Source: JAGXLC01 sp964585385
GTDB lineage: Bacteria; Bacteroidota; Bacteroidia; Bacteroidales; UBA12077
Direction: 5' to 3'
Length of the DNA: 64,000 bases
Assembly: GCA_964585385.1 (NCBI GenBank)
Contig: CAZPDP010000011.1
Span: 22,208-86,207, forward strand
Positions 53,299 through 62,217 of the stretch are shown here, one piece after another. Each line of letters opens with the position of its first letter. Positions within the stretch are counted from its first letter, which is position 1. The notes under the pieces are model-generated. The model saw nothing but the letters and a program-made list of their open reading frames with translations, was not told the origin of the DNA and made no database searches. Position numbers and translations under genes: made by a program.

Positions 53299-53936
53299 GA
53301 AAAGACATCGCGCAAATAAGAAGGGAATATCTCGGAAAACCTCTATCAAAAAAGGACGTAGACAAAGATCCGTTTATCCAGTTTAATCAGTGGTTTGATG
53401 AGGCTTTCAATGCCAATGTTGATGACCCCACAGCCATGACACTTGCCACTTCTACATCAGATGGAATGGTGTCTGCCCGGATTGTACTTCTAAAAGGAGT
53501 CGAAGAGGAAGCATTTATATTTTATACCAACTATAGCAGTCTCAAAGGAAAACAAATCAAAGAAAATCCTTTCGGCAGCCTTGTTTTTTTCTGGCCGGAA
53601 CTAATCAGACAAGTCAGAATTCAAGGAAAAATAGAAAAAACCAGCAAAGAACAATCGGAAGCTTATTTTGATACCCGTCCGGAGGCTAGTAAAATCAGTG
53701 CAAATATCTCCGGCCAAAGTGCGGAAATTCCTAACCGGAAACACCTGGAAGAAAGAAGCGAAGAACTCAGAAAACAATACCAGGGAAAAAAAATACCAAA
53801 ACCTGAAAAATGGGGCGGTTATCAATTAAAACCTGAAAAAATTGAATTCTGGCAGGGCAGGGAAAGCCGGCTCCATGACCGCATTGAATACCGCCTGGAA
53901 AACGAGAAATGGAAAATCCGGAGATTGGCACCCTAA
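53295..53936 (+). CDS. pdxH: Pyridoxamine 5'-phosphate oxidase
   Basis: A 213-residue FMN enzyme that oxidises pyridoxine or pyridoxamine phosphate to PLP with oxygen. Signatures are IRREYLGKPL at the start, MTLATSTSDGMVSARIVLLKG near 47-67, FYTNYSSLKGKQIKENP near 76-92, and the C-terminal EFWQGRESRLHDRIEY and WKIRRLAP. Its dependence on O2 suggests the organism meets oxygen at times. TrpB in this window is one PLP user. Confidence 0.96.
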   Translation: MRKDIAQIRREYLGKPLSKKDVDKDPFIQFNQWFDEAFNANVDDPTAMTLATSTSDGMVSARIVLLKGVEEEAFIFYTNYSSLKGKQIKENPFGSLVFFWPELIRQVRIQGKIEKTSKEQSEAYFDTRPEASKISANISGQSAEIPNRKHLEERSEELRKQYQGKKIPKPEKWGGYQLKPEKIEFWQGRESRLHDRIEYRLENEKWKIRRLAP

Positions 53937-53962
53937 GAGAATGATGAATTATGAATTCGGGA

Positions 53963-56836
53963 TCATTCCCTCCTGCATATTTTCTTATACGGACAATTTT
54001 TGCAAATATCCTCATCCTCAGTTTGTGAAAATGGAATTTCCGGATTGAAAATTTCCGTTAATATTCTTCTCAGACCTTCCTGGACTTCTTTTTCCACATT
54101 ATCAAAAAGAATGGTATCCTTATTCATTTTCAGTTTATAATCGAAGTTTGGCCTGAATAAGTCCCGAACAGCATACAGCCCTGGATTGATAACCTTATTG
54201 TCGCCGTGCGTCTGCTTGTACATTAGCGCATAAATAAGGGACTGCAGAGCATCGTGATTGCCCCTGCGTTCAAACAGGGTATCCGTATTATTAAATCCAA
54301 GGTCGGCGCCTCCCGTTTTGTAATCGATGATTCTAATCCCGTCATGGTTTTCATCAACACGGTCAATATTGCCTCCAAAGGTGACTTTTTTCTGCCCCCC
54401 TGATGTTTGAAACGAAATGTTGCCAAAATACTTTTTTTCCAGGTCCTTTATCCGGAAAGGAGCAAATTTCTTTTCAGCCCTTATGAATTGTTTTACATAT
54501 TGCTGGATGATTTCTTTTATCAGGATATTTTTTCCTGTAAGCTCAACCGCTTTGTTTTGTTCATCTTTGAAATATTCTTTGCTGAACGACTGCAATATCA
54601 GCTTTTCAATGTATGGATTGTTTTTTTCAATTTTTTCCAGATCCGCTTTTGTCACTTCATGGCCCTTTTCCAGAAAATCCTGGTAAAGCAACTCTAACGA
54701 TGTATGAAGCAGGGTTCCAAACATGGGAAGATCTATATCTTCTGCGACTTCTTCCGGTTCAGGCAATCCTGCAATTTTCTTAAAATAGAACTGCAGAGAG
54801 CACCGCAAATAGGTCTTTAATGAGCTTGGTGACAATGTGCTATAGCGTTCATTCAGAGAATTGTATTGCTCAAGCTCATCTAAAATTTCAGGGGTCTTAT
54901 CTATTGTAATCTCTTTTATTTCAGGAATATTGATATCAGAATACACTGTTTCCTCCGAAACCGAAAAGCCGGATTCGTATTTCAACTGATGCATCAGCCT
55001 GCTCATTTCGCCTGTCTGTGTGCCATCTGAAGCGGAATTATAAACTAACGTAACATTCTGAGCCCGCTGAATCATACGGTAAAAATAATAAGTATAGATA
55101 GCATCATTATGCTCAAAGGTAGGAAGCCCAAAACCTTTTTTCAGGCTATGGGGAATGAATGAGGAGGCAACATCCGACTTGGGAAAGCTCCCTTCATTCA
55201 TAGAAAGAATCACAATATGTTCAAAATCCAAAGCCCTGGTTTCCAAAACCCCCATAATTTGAAGTCCCGACAGGGGTTCGCCCTGGTAGGAAATGGTCTG
55301 GTTTTGAATGATGCGCTCCAGTATTCGCAAATAGGTATCTGGGTTGAGTTCAGTTTCCTGCTGATCAAATATTTCTTTCAGTCGTTTTATTGATATGAAA
55401 ACATTGTAAATACACTCAAGTTCGAGTATAGCCGATTGTTCTTCTTCTCTGCTTTTTTCTTTTAAATGCCTGTAAAAGGTGAAATAATTCTCCAGCAGGT
55501 AATCCGTTACCGACTTAAAGTTATCGGGACCTGTAAAAAGGGAACGGGTTACCGGATTCAGTTTCAGTTCTTCGGCATCAATGTATATTTTATTCTTTTC
55601 TTTGATCTCCTTGATCTTTTCTTCCGTGCTTTCATCCTGGAAAACACCCATATATTGATGGTTAAGAATAGATAACACATCTTTGTAATAAAAGAAAAGC
55701 TGCTTCCCGTCCTTCTTCCTGGCATTCTTCTGAAGTTGTATAAGGGTTTGTAATAAACTGAATGCGGGTGTAATATCTATGGGATATCCCATGGTTACGT
55801 TGACAGCAGGAAAATCAGAAGGAAGGGAATTCAATACAGGCAGCAACAGATTTTCATCCGGCAGAATAACAGATGTATGATTCGGTTCTTTTGCAGAAGC
55901 TGGCATATCGCTGAACAACTCAGGCAGAATTTTAGCCTGGGCAATATCATAAGTGGTATTGATAAAACGTATGTTCTTCTTTTCCTTGAAACTGTTATTT
56001 ATATCAATTTTATTTTCTGAAAATTCTCTGAGGTTTTGCCTGATGAATTTTCCGGCCTCATGTTCCTGGAGATAATAGTTATCATAATCCCAGTAAAACT
56101 CTGCTATTCTGCTGTTATTAAGATGTTTAAAGAGTTTCTTCTCGGCATTGGTCAATGCATTAAAGCCGACAAAAATATAAGTAGAGTGAGGAGTTTCCAG
56201 GTTACCGGAATTTATCTTTTCGGCCACAGAGCGGTAAATTTTGCCCTCATAGGCCAGGTTTTTATCTTCAAGTTGCTTATTTAAACGCCGGTAAACTTTA
56301 TACAAAATTTTCCAGATTCTTATAAAGTATTCCTGCTGATCGGACAGGCGATGCATATCTATCGTGTCCCAGAACTGCCTGATGGCTTCAAGTTGTTCTT
56401 CCGTCAGGTAGGAAAATTTATCTTCAATGGATTTGAGAGTTGCAAGGTTTTGAAACAATTCTTCGGCTTCCACCAGGTATTTATCAATTTCATTGAAATC
56501 ATTCAACAGCATGTCTCCCCAAAAATAGAACTCATCGAAGGGCTCTTCCACTTTTTTCTCCTGCTTATAAATTTGATACAACTGAAAAATCAGGGAGAGG
56601 TTATCCGCCATTTGATAACCCGATAAACTTTCCATCAACTCACTAATCGTGGTTATTTTGGGAGAAAAAACAGGTTTATCGAGGAAATCAGATAAATAGT
56701 GGCGGAAAAACAAACCTGAACGGCGGTTCGGGAAAACAATGCATAATTCAGGAAGATTCCCTCCATGCCTGTTTGAAATATCTCTTGCTGTTTCTTTTAA
56801 AAAGTATTTCATGAAATAATAATCCTCGTCTTTCAT
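53963..56836 (-). CDS. AddB-like PD-(D/E)XK nuclease with iron-sulphur cysteines
   Basis: About 957 residues: an inactivated helicase-like region followed by a C-terminal RecB-type nuclease. The nuclease motif is VDENHDGIRIIDYKTGG (Asp and DYK). A Cys in YLRCSLQFYF upstream and CKNCPYKKIC at the C-terminus match the split 4Fe-4S staple of AddB/CRISPR Cas4-like nucleases. With the AddA-like gene nearby it should form the double-strand-break repair helicase-nuclease. Starts at 56866 (TTG, overlapping the upstream stop), 56836 (ATG) or 56812 (ATG) are possible. I give 56836. Confidence 0.85.
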   Translation of the reverse strand: MKDEDYYFMKYFLKETARDISNRHGGNLPELCIVFPNRRSGLFFRHYLSDFLDKPVFSPKITTISELMESLSGYQMADNLSLIFQLYQIYKQEKKVEEPFDEFYFWGDMLLNDFNEIDKYLVEAEELFQNLATLKSIEDKFSYLTEEQLEAIRQFWDTIDMHRLSDQQEYFIRIWKILYKVYRRLNKQLEDKNLAYEGKIYRSVAEKINSGNLETPHSTYIFVGFNALTNAEKKLFKHLNNSRIAEFYWDYDNYYLQEHEAGKFIRQNLREFSENKIDINNSFKEKKNIRFINTTYDIAQAKILPELFSDMPASAKEPNHTSVILPDENLLLPVLNSLPSDFPAVNVTMGYPIDITPAFSLLQTLIQLQKNARKKDGKQLFFYYKDVLSILNHQYMGVFQDESTEEKIKEIKEKNKIYIDAEELKLNPVTRSLFTGPDNFKSVTDYLLENYFTFYRHLKEKSREEEQSAILELECIYNVFISIKRLKEIFDQQETELNPDTYLRILERIIQNQTISYQGEPLSGLQIMGVLETRALDFEHIVILSMNEGSFPKSDVASSFIPHSLKKGFGLPTFEHNDAIYTYYFYRMIQRAQNVTLVYNSASDGTQTGEMSRLMHQLKYESGFSVSEETVYSDINIPEIKEITIDKTPEILDELEQYNSLNERYSTLSPSSLKTYLRCSLQFYFKKIAGLPEPEEVAEDIDLPMFGTLLHTSLELLYQDFLEKGHEVTKADLEKIEKNNPYIEKLILQSFSKEYFKDEQNKAVELTGKNILIKEIIQQYVKQFIRAEKKFAPFRIKDLEKKYFGNISFQTSGGQKKVTFGGNIDRVDENHDGIRIIDYKTGGADLGFNNTDTLFERRGNHDALQSLIYALMYKQTHGDNKVINPGLYAVRDLFRPNFDYKLKMNKDTILFDNVEKEVQEGLRRILTEIFNPEIPFSQTEDEDICKNCPYKKICRRE

Positions 56837-56862
56837 ATCATAAGCATTGTCGCTGGGTTTAT

Positions 56863-57825
56863 TCAAAAGTTTTCATAATGCTCTTTTTTATAAAGCCTCC
56901 CCTGCCAGGTATTCAGTTCCTCAAGTCTTTTTTCAATTTTATCTCTTACCTCAAAAGCTCTAATCAACCCCCAACATGGTCCTTCCAGAAACCTGGGCGG
57001 CACTTCACCTGAAAATCGTTCAACGACAAAATCCGGATTTAGCCTTTCCATAAACTGAATCACAAAATCAATGTATTCATCCAGACTGAAAAACCGGTAT
57101 CTATCCGGATGACTCCTGTAATCAAGAGCCATCTGGGTATTTTTTATGATTTGAAGTTGATGAAACTTAATGGTGTCAAGGGGCAACTGAGAGACTACTT
57201 CAGCCTCCTTCAGCATGTCATCACGTGTTTCTCCGGGCAGACCAAAAATCATATGAATGCCTGTTTTAATGCCTTTGTTTGCGGTTTTCTCAATGGCAAC
57301 AATGGAATCCTCAACAGTATGCCCCCGGTTAATCTGCTCAAGAGTTCTGTTGTAGAATGATTCCACACCATATTCCAGGGTGATATAATACTCTTCCGAA
57401 AGCCTGGCAAAATAGTCCAGCTTCTCATCATCAATACAATCGGGCCTTGTTCCTATTACCAGCCCGGTTATTTCAGGGAATTGCAGCGCCTGGTCATATA
57501 TTTTCTTCAGTGTATCCAGTGGAGCATACGTATTGGAATAGGCCTGAAAATAAGCCAGGTATTTATTGGCGCGTCTATACCGGTTTTGATGAAACTCTAT
57601 TCCCTCTTCTATCTGTTGTTTAACTGTTTTGTCAGGGTTGCAATAGGAAGGATTGAACGCATCGTTGTTACAATACGTACATCCCCCCCATCCTGCTGTT
57701 CCATCCCGGTTTGGACAAGTAAAACCAGCATCAATAGTTACCTTTTGAATTCTCTCCCCGAATATCTGCTTAAAATAATTGCTGTAAGCATTAAATCTTC
57801 GTTCATGTCCCCATGGATAAATCAT
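56863..57825 (-). CDS. Radical SAM protein, TIGR01212/YhcC family
   Basis: A 320-residue radical S-adenosylmethionine protein. The N-terminus has the family form CPNRDGTAGWGGCTYCNN, giving three cysteines for a 4Fe-4S cluster. Other signatures are YFQAYSNTYAPL near 94-105, GTRPDCIDDE near 126-135, LEYGVES near 149-155, and the GIHMIFGLPGET segment. The reaction is unknown; related proteins act on tRNA or other cofactors. It lies between the AddA- and AddB-like genes on the same strand with tiny gaps, so the three genes form one operon. Confidence 0.9.
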   Translation of the reverse strand: MIYPWGHERRFNAYSNYFKQIFGERIQKVTIDAGFTCPNRDGTAGWGGCTYCNNDAFNPSYCNPDKTVKQQIEEGIEFHQNRYRRANKYLAYFQAYSNTYAPLDTLKKIYDQALQFPEITGLVIGTRPDCIDDEKLDYFARLSEEYYITLEYGVESFYNRTLEQINRGHTVEDSIVAIEKTANKGIKTGIHMIFGLPGETRDDMLKEAEVVSQLPLDTIKFHQLQIIKNTQMALDYRSHPDRYRFFSLDEYIDFVIQFMERLNPDFVVERFSGEVPPRFLEGPCWGLIRAFEVRDKIEKRLEELNTWQGRLYKKEHYENF

Positions 57826-57835
57826 ACAACTCCCT

Positions 57836-60800
57836 TTAAATCGTAACGTTCACAAAATCTTTCTGATTGACATACCAAACCAATCCTTCCGGGTTATTGT
57901 AGCCCATCTTCTCAATTTGCCGGAGGTAGGTCTTCATCTTATCTTCATGTTTTTTGGTCTTCTTCTCACCAAACTTGTAATCCAGCACCAAAGTCCGGTC
58001 CTCTTTCATCATAATTCTGTCCGGACGGTATATTTTCCCGGAAGGAAGCAGAATGTCCCGTTCAGTGTATACTATCCAGTCACCATCAAACAATTCTTTT
58101 GCCTTATCCTCTGTCAAAATTTCCCTAATCTCCATTTCCAGGCTTTCACGTTCCTCCCTGTCTATCTTACCTTGTTGATAAAGATTTTCCAAAACCGGAA
58201 CAAGATCAGCTTCAGTAATAATCCGTTGAAAAATACTGTGCATGAGTTTGCCATAGTCAATCCTGTTTTGAAACAAGTCTGGCGTTTCGTTGAAAAACTC
58301 ATTATGTTCATATCTCATCATTAATGGCGGCTTATCCTGGTAAACCGGATAATTTTCAAGTTTTATGGTTGAAAGTTTTTCCGGTTCCTCTTCTCTCAGA
58401 CTTTCGGTTTTTCCATAGGAAAATACCATCTCCTGATCATTCCAGAAGGAAGCGAGATCATCCAGAACAGGTTTATCCATTGAATCAATACTCAGCATGG
58501 TGCTATTGGAGTAAGTATAATGCAGAAGATCCGCAACATTTTTCAGTTCTCCCCCCTTATCCGCGTAATTTAACCCGCCTTTTTTATTCAGAAGTATCGG
58601 TAAATAGCTAATCAACACCTCCTCTGCCCTTGTATTAGCCACATACAGCAGATTCAGGTTATCCACATAATTATGAAAGAGTTCCTTGTAATAGTCGGCA
58701 GCAAAAATTGTCGAGGCGAGGTCTTTTTTATAATTAACAGGAACAGCCTTCAGTGCACTCAGGCTTTCCTCTTCAGGCTCAGCCCAAAGAAAATTTTGCT
58801 TATAACCAGACGAAGCAGCATCAAGCGACCAATTACAAAAGGGCAGAATCACAGCTTTAAATTCCAGTCCCTTGGCTTTATGAATGGTAATAATTTGTAT
58901 AGCCTGGTGTTCTTCAGGCAATTGCAACCTTTCCCGGCTTCCGTTCTTTTCCCACCAATCCAGAAATGTATTCAAATCTGCCACATACCGTCTGGAAAAA
59001 TCATGAGCAAGATTTTGAAATGCCTGTATGTAGGGTATTTCCTGTTTCAAACGATTGATTTCAAAAATATGTATCAGCCTTTCTGTAAGCTCGTAAAGAG
59101 GCATCTTTTTCAGCTCATTGTAATAGTTAATGAACGCTTCGGGAAAAAATCCGGACTCGCTCTCTTCTGTTTTTTCATTAAACAGGCTGTGCAGGGTTTT
59201 GCTGTCAAATGATTTATCGAGAATTGTCCTGTAATACGTTTCTTTGATAAAAGCCGTATTAATTTTATCGGTGGGATCGATAAAGTAGCGGAACAAGGCA
59301 AGAATAAACCGGACACTTTCTGCGTAATGGACGTATAATGAATCATTGGAGATCACTTCGTAGCTACAGTCTGATTTTGCCTCACCGCTGTTTTTATGTT
59401 CCAGAATGGCATTGGCGATTTGCTGACCTTCCTTGTTATAACGGACAATAACAGCAATATCTCTTGGTTCATAGCCCAATTCCTGAAGGTATTCAATATC
59501 CTGAATGACTTTATTCGTAACCTGCTCAGTCATCTCCTGCTTCTCTCCTGAGATATAAGGAATAAACCTGTTATAAATGTAACCTCCTTCATTTTGTGTT
59601 GGCAATTGCTGCATTACATCAGCATAGGCATTTTTCAGTTTCTCATTATAGAAGTTTTCAATTCCGGCTTCATTTATATTGCCATCAAACTGGTTCTGCA
59701 GTATTCCCGGAGTCTCTGAAAACAGGGTGTTGTTAAAAGCTATAATGTTTTTACGGCTTCGGTAGTTGTAGTCGAGATTCTCAATTTTGGGTGAATGGTG
59801 GGGAAAATCATGAACAACCTCATCAGAAAGAATTTTCCAGTCGCTGTTTCTCCAGCGGTAAATAGACTGTTTCACATCGCCCACAATCAAGTTGCTCCCG
59901 TTTTGGGCCAGGCTGTTTGAAATGAGTGGTTTGAAATTGCTCCACTGGAACCTGGAAGTATCCTGGAACTCATCAATCATAAAGTGCTGGTAAATTCCGC
60001 CGGTTTTCTCGTAGATAAAGGGTGCATCGTTCTGCCCGATTATTTTCCTGAGTAAATCAGCGGCATCCGATATCAGAAAGAGGTTATGCTCCCGGCAGTA
60101 TTCGGTAATGTGTTTTTGTATATCCAACAGTATACCCAAAACATAAATATTCTGGTGTATCTTTTTAACAGAATGATATCGATATTCATTTTGTTCGTAA
60201 AAATGAACGGCATCCTGGAGTATTTCGTTCAGTTCATCAGAAGCCAGGGTCAGAACTTTCTGCCTGGTTTCCTCATCTGCCCCGGAGGCAGGCCACTTAT
60301 CAAAGTTTTCGGCTACTTTGTAGCAATAGCTATTGGGATTGAATTTGGATTTGTTTTTTAACTGATAAAAATAATTGGCCACCCCTCTGTCGCCGTGGAA
60401 AAAATCCTTGCGAACAAGCCCGTTTTTCTCTATAGCGTCTGTGGCTTTCTCTCCAAGCTTCTTTAAATAATTTTCAAAGCTGTTGATTTCCTTTTCAAGC
60501 ATCTGAACATAATCTTTCAGAACGTCTTTATCTTTAAGCTTCTTATTGAGTTCCAGGCTTAACGATTTCACCTGTTCCTTAGAGAGCTCTTTGGCCAGGG
60601 TATATACATCATTCCTGAAATTCCAGGACTTTCCCTCAAATATTTTGGATGTAGCCAAATCAAGCAGCCACTTCTTCAGTTGCTCATTCTCTTCTGTTTC
60701 CAGTAACAACTCATCAATGGCATAATTCAGTATTTCATCCTGATCCAGCTCAAGAGTATAACCCGATTGCAGTCCAATTTCACGGGTGAATGAACGCAAG

Positions 60801-61141
60801 ACCTTTTGAAAAAAGTGGTCAATGGTACTCACTGAAAAGCGGGAATAGTCATGCAGAATCGAATGCAGGATCTTTTTTGCTCTTGTTTCAACCTGGTTTT
60901 CATCAATTTTTAGCAATTCCTTAAGATAATCCCTGTGATTGGAGTTTTCACCAACAGAAAGTTTGTAAAGTTCATCAATGATCCGGTGTTTCATTTCACC
61001 GGTGGCTTTATTGGTGAACGTCACCGCAAGTATATTCCGATAAGCACCGGGATTTTTGAATAAATTCAGTAAATATTGCTGTGTGAGCTTAAACGTCTTT
61101 CCCGAACCCGCTGAGGCTTTATAAATAGTCAATCCAGGCAT
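57836..61141 (-). CDS. AddA-like UvrD helicase-nuclease
   Basis: A 1101-residue UvrD-type helicase with a C-terminal nuclease. The Walker A ASAGSGKTF is at about residues 9-17. Other helicase motifs are DEFQDTSRFQW, VGDVKQSIYRWR, NYRSRKNII, TIHKAKGLEF and NLLYVANTRAEE. The nuclease part has YRPDRIMMKEDRTLVLDYKFG (Asp and DYK) near 1035-1056. It pairs with the AddB-like protein to process double-strand breaks for recombination. It is the first gene of a three-gene operon. Chi recognition cannot be judged. Confidence 0.9.
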   Translation of the reverse strand: MPGLTIYKASAGSGKTFKLTQQYLLNLFKNPGAYRNILAVTFTNKATGEMKHRIIDELYKLSVGENSNHRDYLKELLKIDENQVETRAKKILHSILHDYSRFSVSTIDHFFQKVLRSFTREIGLQSGYTLELDQDEILNYAIDELLLETEENEQLKKWLLDLATSKIFEGKSWNFRNDVYTLAKELSKEQVKSLSLELNKKLKDKDVLKDYVQMLEKEINSFENYLKKLGEKATDAIEKNGLVRKDFFHGDRGVANYFYQLKNKSKFNPNSYCYKVAENFDKWPASGADEETRQKVLTLASDELNEILQDAVHFYEQNEYRYHSVKKIHQNIYVLGILLDIQKHITEYCREHNLFLISDAADLLRKIIGQNDAPFIYEKTGGIYQHFMIDEFQDTSRFQWSNFKPLISNSLAQNGSNLIVGDVKQSIYRWRNSDWKILSDEVVHDFPHHSPKIENLDYNYRSRKNIIAFNNTLFSETPGILQNQFDGNINEAGIENFYNEKLKNAYADVMQQLPTQNEGGYIYNRFIPYISGEKQEMTEQVTNKVIQDIEYLQELGYEPRDIAVIVRYNKEGQQIANAILEHKNSGEAKSDCSYEVISNDSLYVHYAESVRFILALFRYFIDPTDKINTAFIKETYYRTILDKSFDSKTLHSLFNEKTEESESGFFPEAFINYYNELKKMPLYELTERLIHIFEINRLKQEIPYIQAFQNLAHDFSRRYVADLNTFLDWWEKNGSRERLQLPEEHQAIQIITIHKAKGLEFKAVILPFCNWSLDAASSGYKQNFLWAEPEEESLSALKAVPVNYKKDLASTIFAADYYKELFHNYVDNLNLLYVANTRAEEVLISYLPILLNKKGGLNYADKGGELKNVADLLHYTYSNSTMLSIDSMDKPVLDDLASFWNDQEMVFSYGKTESLREEEPEKLSTIKLENYPVYQDKPPLMMRYEHNEFFNETPDLFQNRIDYGKLMHSIFQRIITEADLVPVLENLYQQGKIDREERESLEMEIREILTEDKAKELFDGDWIVYTERDILLPSGKIYRPDRIMMKEDRTLVLDYKFGEKKTKKHEDKMKTYLRQIEKMGYNNPEGLVWYVNQKDFVNVTI

Positions 61142-61358
61142 GAAAATATCTTTTACCTGTAAAATTAATACAATTTACCGGAAGGAGCTTTTCACAGCAC
61201 ATTATTTTTAGTCTAAATCAGAACCCAAATGGAGCGATTTTCAAAAATCGTTCACAAGAGCCCTTTCCACCCTAGGACTGAAAGCCTGGGCTATCTGAAT
61301 ACCAGAAACCTTAAGTCTTTATTTTTATAGAAACTCAGGTTAAATCATATAAAGAAAA
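61142..61358. repeat. Repeat-bearing intergenic region
   Basis: No gene. GAACCCAAATGGAGCGATTT (61221-61240) is a copy of a dispersed repeat, and GGGCTATCTGAATACCAG (61288-61305) is the exact inverse of 46023-46040. Confidence 0.6.
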
Positions 61359-61383
61359 AGGTCGCTCCCGCAGAAGCGACCTT
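61359..61383 (-). terminator. Terminator of the LExWM-repeat gene
   Basis: Perfect stem AAGGTCGCT / AGCGACCTT; on the minus strand a T run follows. It lies 32 bases past the stop codon. Confidence 0.8.
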
Positions 61384-61414
61384 AATCCCTGAAATTGTTA
61401 ACCTAAACCATCAA

Positions 61415-61855
61415 TCATTGAATCTTAAAGAATTCCGGACTTGTCATCCATTCTTCTAAATCTTCCATTTTATTGTCAGCAGACACCCTAAAATTTTGAT
61501 AGTTAAACATCCAACTTTCCAGCTCTTTGGAATTTGAATTGTTCGGCATAAATCGGTCTGAATTCATCATCCAGCTTTCAATTCCAATTTCGCTTTCTTC
61601 TTCTTCAGTGTAGACCCAGTCAAGTGTAGTAACAATGTCGCTTTTCACAACAAAATTGCCAACATCCAGCATCCATTCTTCGAGTTCAATTCCTGAAGAC
61701 TCTGTTTCACTTTTGGCTTTTGAAGCAGAACTTCCTTCTCCTTCTTTTACAAATTCAACACCGTTCAAACCTGCATTAGCTGAGAATGAAATAAATCCCA
61801 GTACTGCAATAAATGTCATTAAACGAATTCCTTTTAAAATGTTTTGTGTTTTCAT
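61415..61855 (-). CDS. Secreted protein with four LExWM repeats
   Basis: A 146-residue exported protein (signal peptide about 1-28, ending SANA). After a Ser/Glu-rich stretch come four copies of a 14-residue unit at residues 57-70, 91-104, 111-124 and 132-145: ELEEWMLDVGNF, GIESWMMNSDRF, ELESWMFNYQNF and DLEEWMTSPEFF. The consensus is (D/E/G)-(L/I)-E-x-W-M-x5-F. The protein is strongly acidic. I do not recognise a named family. It is monocistronic with its own terminator. Confidence 0.75.
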   Translation of the reverse strand: MKTQNILKGIRLMTFIAVLGFISFSANAGLNGVEFVKEGEGSSASKAKSETESSGIELEEWMLDVGNFVVKSDIVTTLDWVYTEEEESEIGIESWMMNSDRFMPNNSNSKELESWMFNYQNFRVSADNKMEDLEEWMTSPEFFKIQ

Positions 61856-62176
61856 ATCTAAGTTTTTTTTTATTTTGATTGTTTAACAATTATGTGTTAA
61901 TTCTTGAACAATTAACAACAAAAATCCAATAATGTTTATTTAGACTCGATAAAAATTATATGAGTTTAATCATGTTTTAAAAAAATATTGGGAGTTCATG
62001 AAAACGGCTTATAATCAAACCTTTAACAACTCAAAAAAATAGAGGCACCCAGGAGAAAAAAGGAATAGAAATTCTTCAAACAACTTATTGGGTAAATTTG
62101 TTAAAGCATGTTAATTAAGACCCAAATTGAACGATTTTCGCTTAATAATAAAAACAAAATATTCCATTGATTTCAT
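61856..62176. other. Intergenic region between divergent genes
   Basis: AT-rich, no gene. It contains a perfect ATTGTT-T-AACAAT palindrome (61879-61891) close to the LExWM gene start, and another copy of the dispersed repeat, GACCCAAATTGAACGATTTT (62119-62138). Confidence 0.5.
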
Positions 62177-62184
62177 TACATTTG
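62177..62184 (+). promoter_or_regulatory. -7 box of the thioredoxin-like gene
   Basis: TACATTTG fits TAnnTTTG and lies 33 bases before the ATG at 62218, which argues against a start at 62167. Confidence 0.5.
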
Positions 62185-62217
62185 TATGATATACCTCAAA
62201 CACAAAAACAAACCCGT

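Noticed and set aside
62167..62217. Upstream start for the thioredoxin-like protein
   Set aside because: It lies before the -7 box at 62177 and would spoil the signal peptide that begins at 62218.
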